DNA of 8,182 nt. Origin: Actinomycetes bacterium. GTDB taxonomy: Bacteria; Actinomycetota; Actinomycetes; Actinomycetales; Cellulomonadaceae. The stretch's first letter is position 1. Each line of letters opens with the position of its first letter. Positions 6,121 through 8,182 of the stretch are shown here, in pieces. The notes under the pieces were generated by a model. It had not been told where the DNA came from. It was given only the letters and a program-made list of their open reading frames with translations, and ran no database searches. Both the position numbers and the translations under genes were made by a program. The stretch covers positions 1 through 8,182 of the forward strand of contig JAEXPS010000049.1 of the NCBI GenBank assembly GCA_023438885.1, given 5' to 3'.

Positions 6121-7599
6121 ATGCCCGACGCCCGCACGTACCTGGTCAAGACGCTCGGCTGCCAGATGAACGTCCACGACTCCGAGCACATGGCCGGCCT
6201 GCTCGATGCGGCCGGCTACGTGCCCGCGACCGCCGACGAGGTCGCCGCGGAGGAAGCGGACGTCATCGTCATCAACACGTGCGCGGTGAGGGAGAACGCG
6301 GCGGATCGCCTCTACGGGACGTTGGGGAGGCTCGCCGCCGCCAAGCGCGGGCGCCCGGGCCTGCAGATCGCCGTCGGCGGCTGCCTGGCCCAGAAGGACC
6401 GTGCGGGCATCGTGGAGCGGGCCCCGTGGGTGGACGTCGTCTTCGGCACCCACAACCTCGACGTGCTGCCGGTGCTGCTGGAGCGGGCACGGCACAACGC
6501 CCGCGCCCAGGTGGAGATCGCCGAGTCGCTCCAGGTGTTCCCCTCCACGTTGCCCACCCGCCGCGAGTCGGTCTACGCCGGCTGGGTGTCCATCAGCGTC
6601 GGCTGCAACAACACGTGCACCTTCTGCATCGTGCCGTCGTTGCGTGGCAAGGAGCGCGACCGCCGGCCGGGGGAGATCCTCGCGGAGGTCGAGGCGCTCG
6701 TCGCCACGGGCGCGATCGAGGTGACCTTGCTCGGGCAGAACGTCAACTCCTACGGGGTCGAGTTCGGCGACCGCGGGGCGTTCGCGTCGCTGCTGCGCGC
6801 CGTGGGCGCGATCGAGGGGCTCGAGCGGGTGCGGTTCACCAGTCCGCACCCGGCGGCGTTCACGGACGACGTGATCGCCGCGATGGCGCAGACGCCCGCC
6901 GTGATGCCGTCGCTGCACATGCCGCTGCAGTCGGGCTCGGACCGCATGCTGCGCGCGATGCGCCGCTCCTACCGCTCCGAGCGGTTCCTCGGGATCCTCG
7001 ACCGGGTGCGCGCCGCCATGCCCGAGGCGGCGATCACCACCGATGTGATCGTCGGCTTCCCGGGGGAGACCGAGGAGGACTTCGCGCAGACGCTGCGGGT
7101 GGTGGAGGCCTCCCGGTTCGCCTCGGCCTTCACGTTCCAGTACTCGCCGCGCCCGGGAACGCCGGCCGCGACGCTCGACGACCAGGTACCGAAGGCCGTG
7201 GTCCAGGAGCGCTACGAGCGGCTGGTGGAGCTCCAGGAACGGATCTCGCTGGCGGAGAACCGCGCTCAGATCGGCCGTGCGGTCGACGTGCTGGTCGCGG
7301 AGGGCGAGGGGCGCAAGGACGGCGCGACGAGCCGGCTGTCCGGCCGCGCCGCCGACAACCGGCTGGTGCACTTCGCCCTGCCGGCCGGCGCGGGGGCGCC
7401 GCGCCCCGGCGACCTGGTGCGCGTCGAGGTGACCCATGCCGCGCCGCACTTCCTCGTCGCCGACGGGACGGTGTTCGAGGTGCGCCGCACGCGCGCCGGC
7501 GCCGCGTGGGCGGCGCGGGGTTCCGAGGAGCAGGCACACAGCCACACGGCGCCCGCCGGCCCGGTGGTGCTCGGGATGCCGGGGCTTCCCTCGCGTTGA
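6121..7599 (+). CDS. miaB: tRNA-2-methylthio-N6-dimethylallyladenosine synthase MiaB
   Basis: MiaB is a radical-SAM enzyme that adds a methylthio group to i6A37 in tRNAs reading U-starting codons. The 492 residues contain the N-terminal UPF0004 domain with cluster ligands C14 (TLGCQMN), C54 (NTCAVRE) and C88 (GGCLAQ). They also hold the radical-SAM CxxxCxxC site C162/C166/C169 (GCNNTCTFCIVPSLRG) and a TRAM RNA-binding domain (about 375-445, starting AENRAQIGRAVDVLV). The MPLQSGSDRMLRAMRRSY segment and IVGFPGETEEDF are family hallmarks. A tail of about 40 residues ends LGMPGLPSR, a type of ending I recall from actinobacterial MiaB. The frame is open upstream to a GTG at 5995, but that would overlap gluA and add 42 non-conserved residues. 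The ATG at 6121 gives the normal start (TYLVKTLGCQMN). It is transcribed divergently from gluA. Confidence 0.95.
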   Translation: MPDARTYLVKTLGCQMNVHDSEHMAGLLDAAGYVPATADEVAAEEADVIVINTCAVRENAADRLYGTLGRLAAAKRGRPGLQIAVGGCLAQKDRAGIVERAPWVDVVFGTHNLDVLPVLLERARHNARAQVEIAESLQVFPSTLPTRRESVYAGWVSISVGCNNTCTFCIVPSLRGKERDRRPGEILAEVEALVATGAIEVTLLGQNVNSYGVEFGDRGAFASLLRAVGAIEGLERVRFTSPHPAAFTDDVIAAMAQTPAVMPSLHMPLQSGSDRMLRAMRRSYRSERFLGILDRVRAAMPEAAITTDVIVGFPGETEEDFAQTLRVVEASRFASAFTFQYSPRPGTPAATLDDQVPKAVVQERYERLVELQERISLAENRAQIGRAVDVLVAEGEGRKDGATSRLSGRAADNRLVHFALPAGAGAPRPGDLVRVEVTHAAPHFLVADGTVFEVRRTRAGAAWAARGSEEQAHSHTAPAGPVVLGMPGLPSR

Positions 7600-7680
7600 C
7601 GTGGGCCCTCGGTCCCGAGAACGTCCACGGCGCCGTCGCGGTCCGGCGGGAGACCCGCCCCAGCGGGCCCTTAGCCCCGC
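7600..7680 (+). terminator. miaB 3' region with several GC-rich hairpins, possible terminator
   Basis: Just after the miaB stop, CTCGG (7608-7612) can pair with CCGAG (7615-7619). Further on lies GGCGGG (7645-7650), AGA, CCCGCC (7654-7659), a 6-bp GC-only stem with a 3-base loop. GCGGG (7663-7667) and CCCGC (7676-7680) can form another stem. None is followed by a T-run; the nearest is TT at 7671. Such U-less hairpins can end transcription in actinobacteria, but this is inferred from structure alone. Confidence 0.3.
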
Positions 7681-7736
7681 CGGTGCCGCGCGCCCCGGTG
7701 CTGTGATGGCGCAGCCCGCCCGAGCGCTCGTACCGT

Positions 7737-7740
7737 GGAG
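7737..7740 (+). promoter_or_regulatory. Ribosome binding site of the AspT-like transporter gene
   Basis: GGAG lies five bases before the ATG at 7746 and supports that start. A TACCGT hexamer (7731-7736) directly in front of it resembles the candidate -10 box of miaB. Both cannot easily work together, because a promoter there would leave a leader too short to include the GGAG. Confidence 0.5.
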
Positions 7741-7745
7741 CAGCG

Positions 7746-8182
7746 ATGTCCCAGGTCCTCAGCTTCCTGTCCGAACAGCCGATCCTGCTTCTGTTCGTCA
7801 TCGTCGGGCTCGGCTCGGCGATTGGCCGGCTGAAGGTCAAGGGTGTCGGCCTCGGGGCCGCCGCGGTGCTGTTCCTGGCGATCGGCCTGTCCGCGTGGGC
7901 GGCGACCTACGACATCGATCTGGAGATCACCGAGGCGCTGGGCACGCTCGGGCTGACGCTGTTCACGTTCACCGTGGGCATCGTCTCCGGCGCCACCTTC
8001 TTCGCGTCCCTGCGCCGTAGCCTGGCGCCGATCCTCGCGATGGTGGGAGTGCTGGCGATGGGGGCTGCCGTCGCGGTGGGGATGGGCCACCTGCTCGACC
8101 TGGACACCGCGACCACCGCCGGTGCGTTCGCCGGCGCCGTGACCAACACCCCCGCGCTCGCCGCGGCCCAGGAGGCCGCGGG
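7746..8182 (+). CDS. Aspartate:alanine exchanger family (AspT/YidE/YbjL-type) transporter, N-terminal part, cut by the window edge
   Basis: The frame is open from the ATG at 7746 to the end, giving 145 codons with no stop. The protein is strongly hydrophobic, with likely helices at about 12-29, 35-52, 65-84 and 94-115. Features of the Asp-Al_Ex membrane domain are visible: GLGSAIGRLKVKGVGLGAAAVLF (21-43), LGLTLFTFTVGI (68-79), and the conserved GAFAGAVTNTPALAAA (126-141) with its TNTPA motif. Full-length members have two such domains, often with TrkA_C regulatory domains between them; those would lie beyond this window. The family includes the Tetragenococcus AspT antiporter, but most members have unknown substrates, so exchange of amino acids is only a possibility. 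It starts 146 bp after miaB and could be transcribed separately. Confidence 0.85.
   Translation, partial: MSQVLSFLSEQPILLLFVIVGLGSAIGRLKVKGVGLGAAAVLFLAIGLSAWAATYDIDLEITEALGTLGLTLFTFTVGIVSGATFFASLRRSLAPILAMVGVLAMGAAVAVGMGHLLDLDTATTAGAFAGAVTNTPALAAAQEAA

Noticed and set aside
5479..7545. A 688-codon open frame on the minus strand spanning miaB and part of gluA
   Set aside because: It lies antisense to well-conserved MiaB and GluA, and its product is a low-complexity Arg/Ala/Gly/His-rich string with no family motif. Long antisense frames are expected in DNA this rich in GC.
1..8182. A search for a mobile element, CRISPR array, tRNA, defence system or other undescribed system
   Set aside because: Almost all of the sequence is taken up by conserved housekeeping and transport genes of uniform composition; the largest gaps are 146 and 110 bp, and no direct repeats, integrase or transposase remnants were seen.

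Overview
The window looks like ordinary chromosomal backbone from a GC-rich (clearly above 65% by eye) actinomycete. The markers are the order gluABCD, a DUF664 protein of the mycothiol-linked DinB fold, and recX, the glu operon and miaB lying close together, an arrangement I recall from Streptomyces and its relatives. An RNase Y gene beside recX points away from Mycobacterium and Corynebacterium and would fit Pseudonocardiales or another lineage that keeps rny. The genus is a guess.

Layout from left to right. A recX gene (positions 53-589, possibly starting further left) follows a perfect 10-bp hairpin at positions 1-23. Next come rny, a full-length membrane-anchored RNase Y (670-2172), and a DUF664/DinB-fold gene (2217-2771), all on the plus strand. 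The DUF664 gene overlaps tail to tail with a four-gene operon on the minus strand, gluA-gluB-gluC-gluD (6010 down to 2765), which encodes a polar amino acid (probably glutamate) ABC importer: ATPase, lipoprotein receptor and two permeases. A 110-bp divergent control region (6011-6120) separates gluA from miaB (6121-7599, plus), the tRNA ms2i6A37 methylthiotransferase. After a 146-bp gap with several possible GC-rich hairpins, the first 145 codons of an AspT/YidE-type membrane transporter run off the right edge (7746-8182).

The window therefore holds DNA recombination control (RecX), mRNA turnover (RNase Y), tRNA modification (MiaB), amino acid import (Glu system) and a probable second anion or amino acid transporter. 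Only the glu genes form an evident single functional unit. recX, rny and the DUF664 gene could be co-transcribed, with gaps of 80 and 44 bp.

I see no mobile element, CRISPR array, tRNA, rRNA, prophage, toxin-antitoxin pair or defence gene, and no convincing undescribed system. The points most worth a second look are the recX-rny-miaB linkage shared with Firmicutes, the altered segment after the HD motif of RNase Y, the compact gluA/miaB divergent promoter region, and the hairpin ahead of recX.
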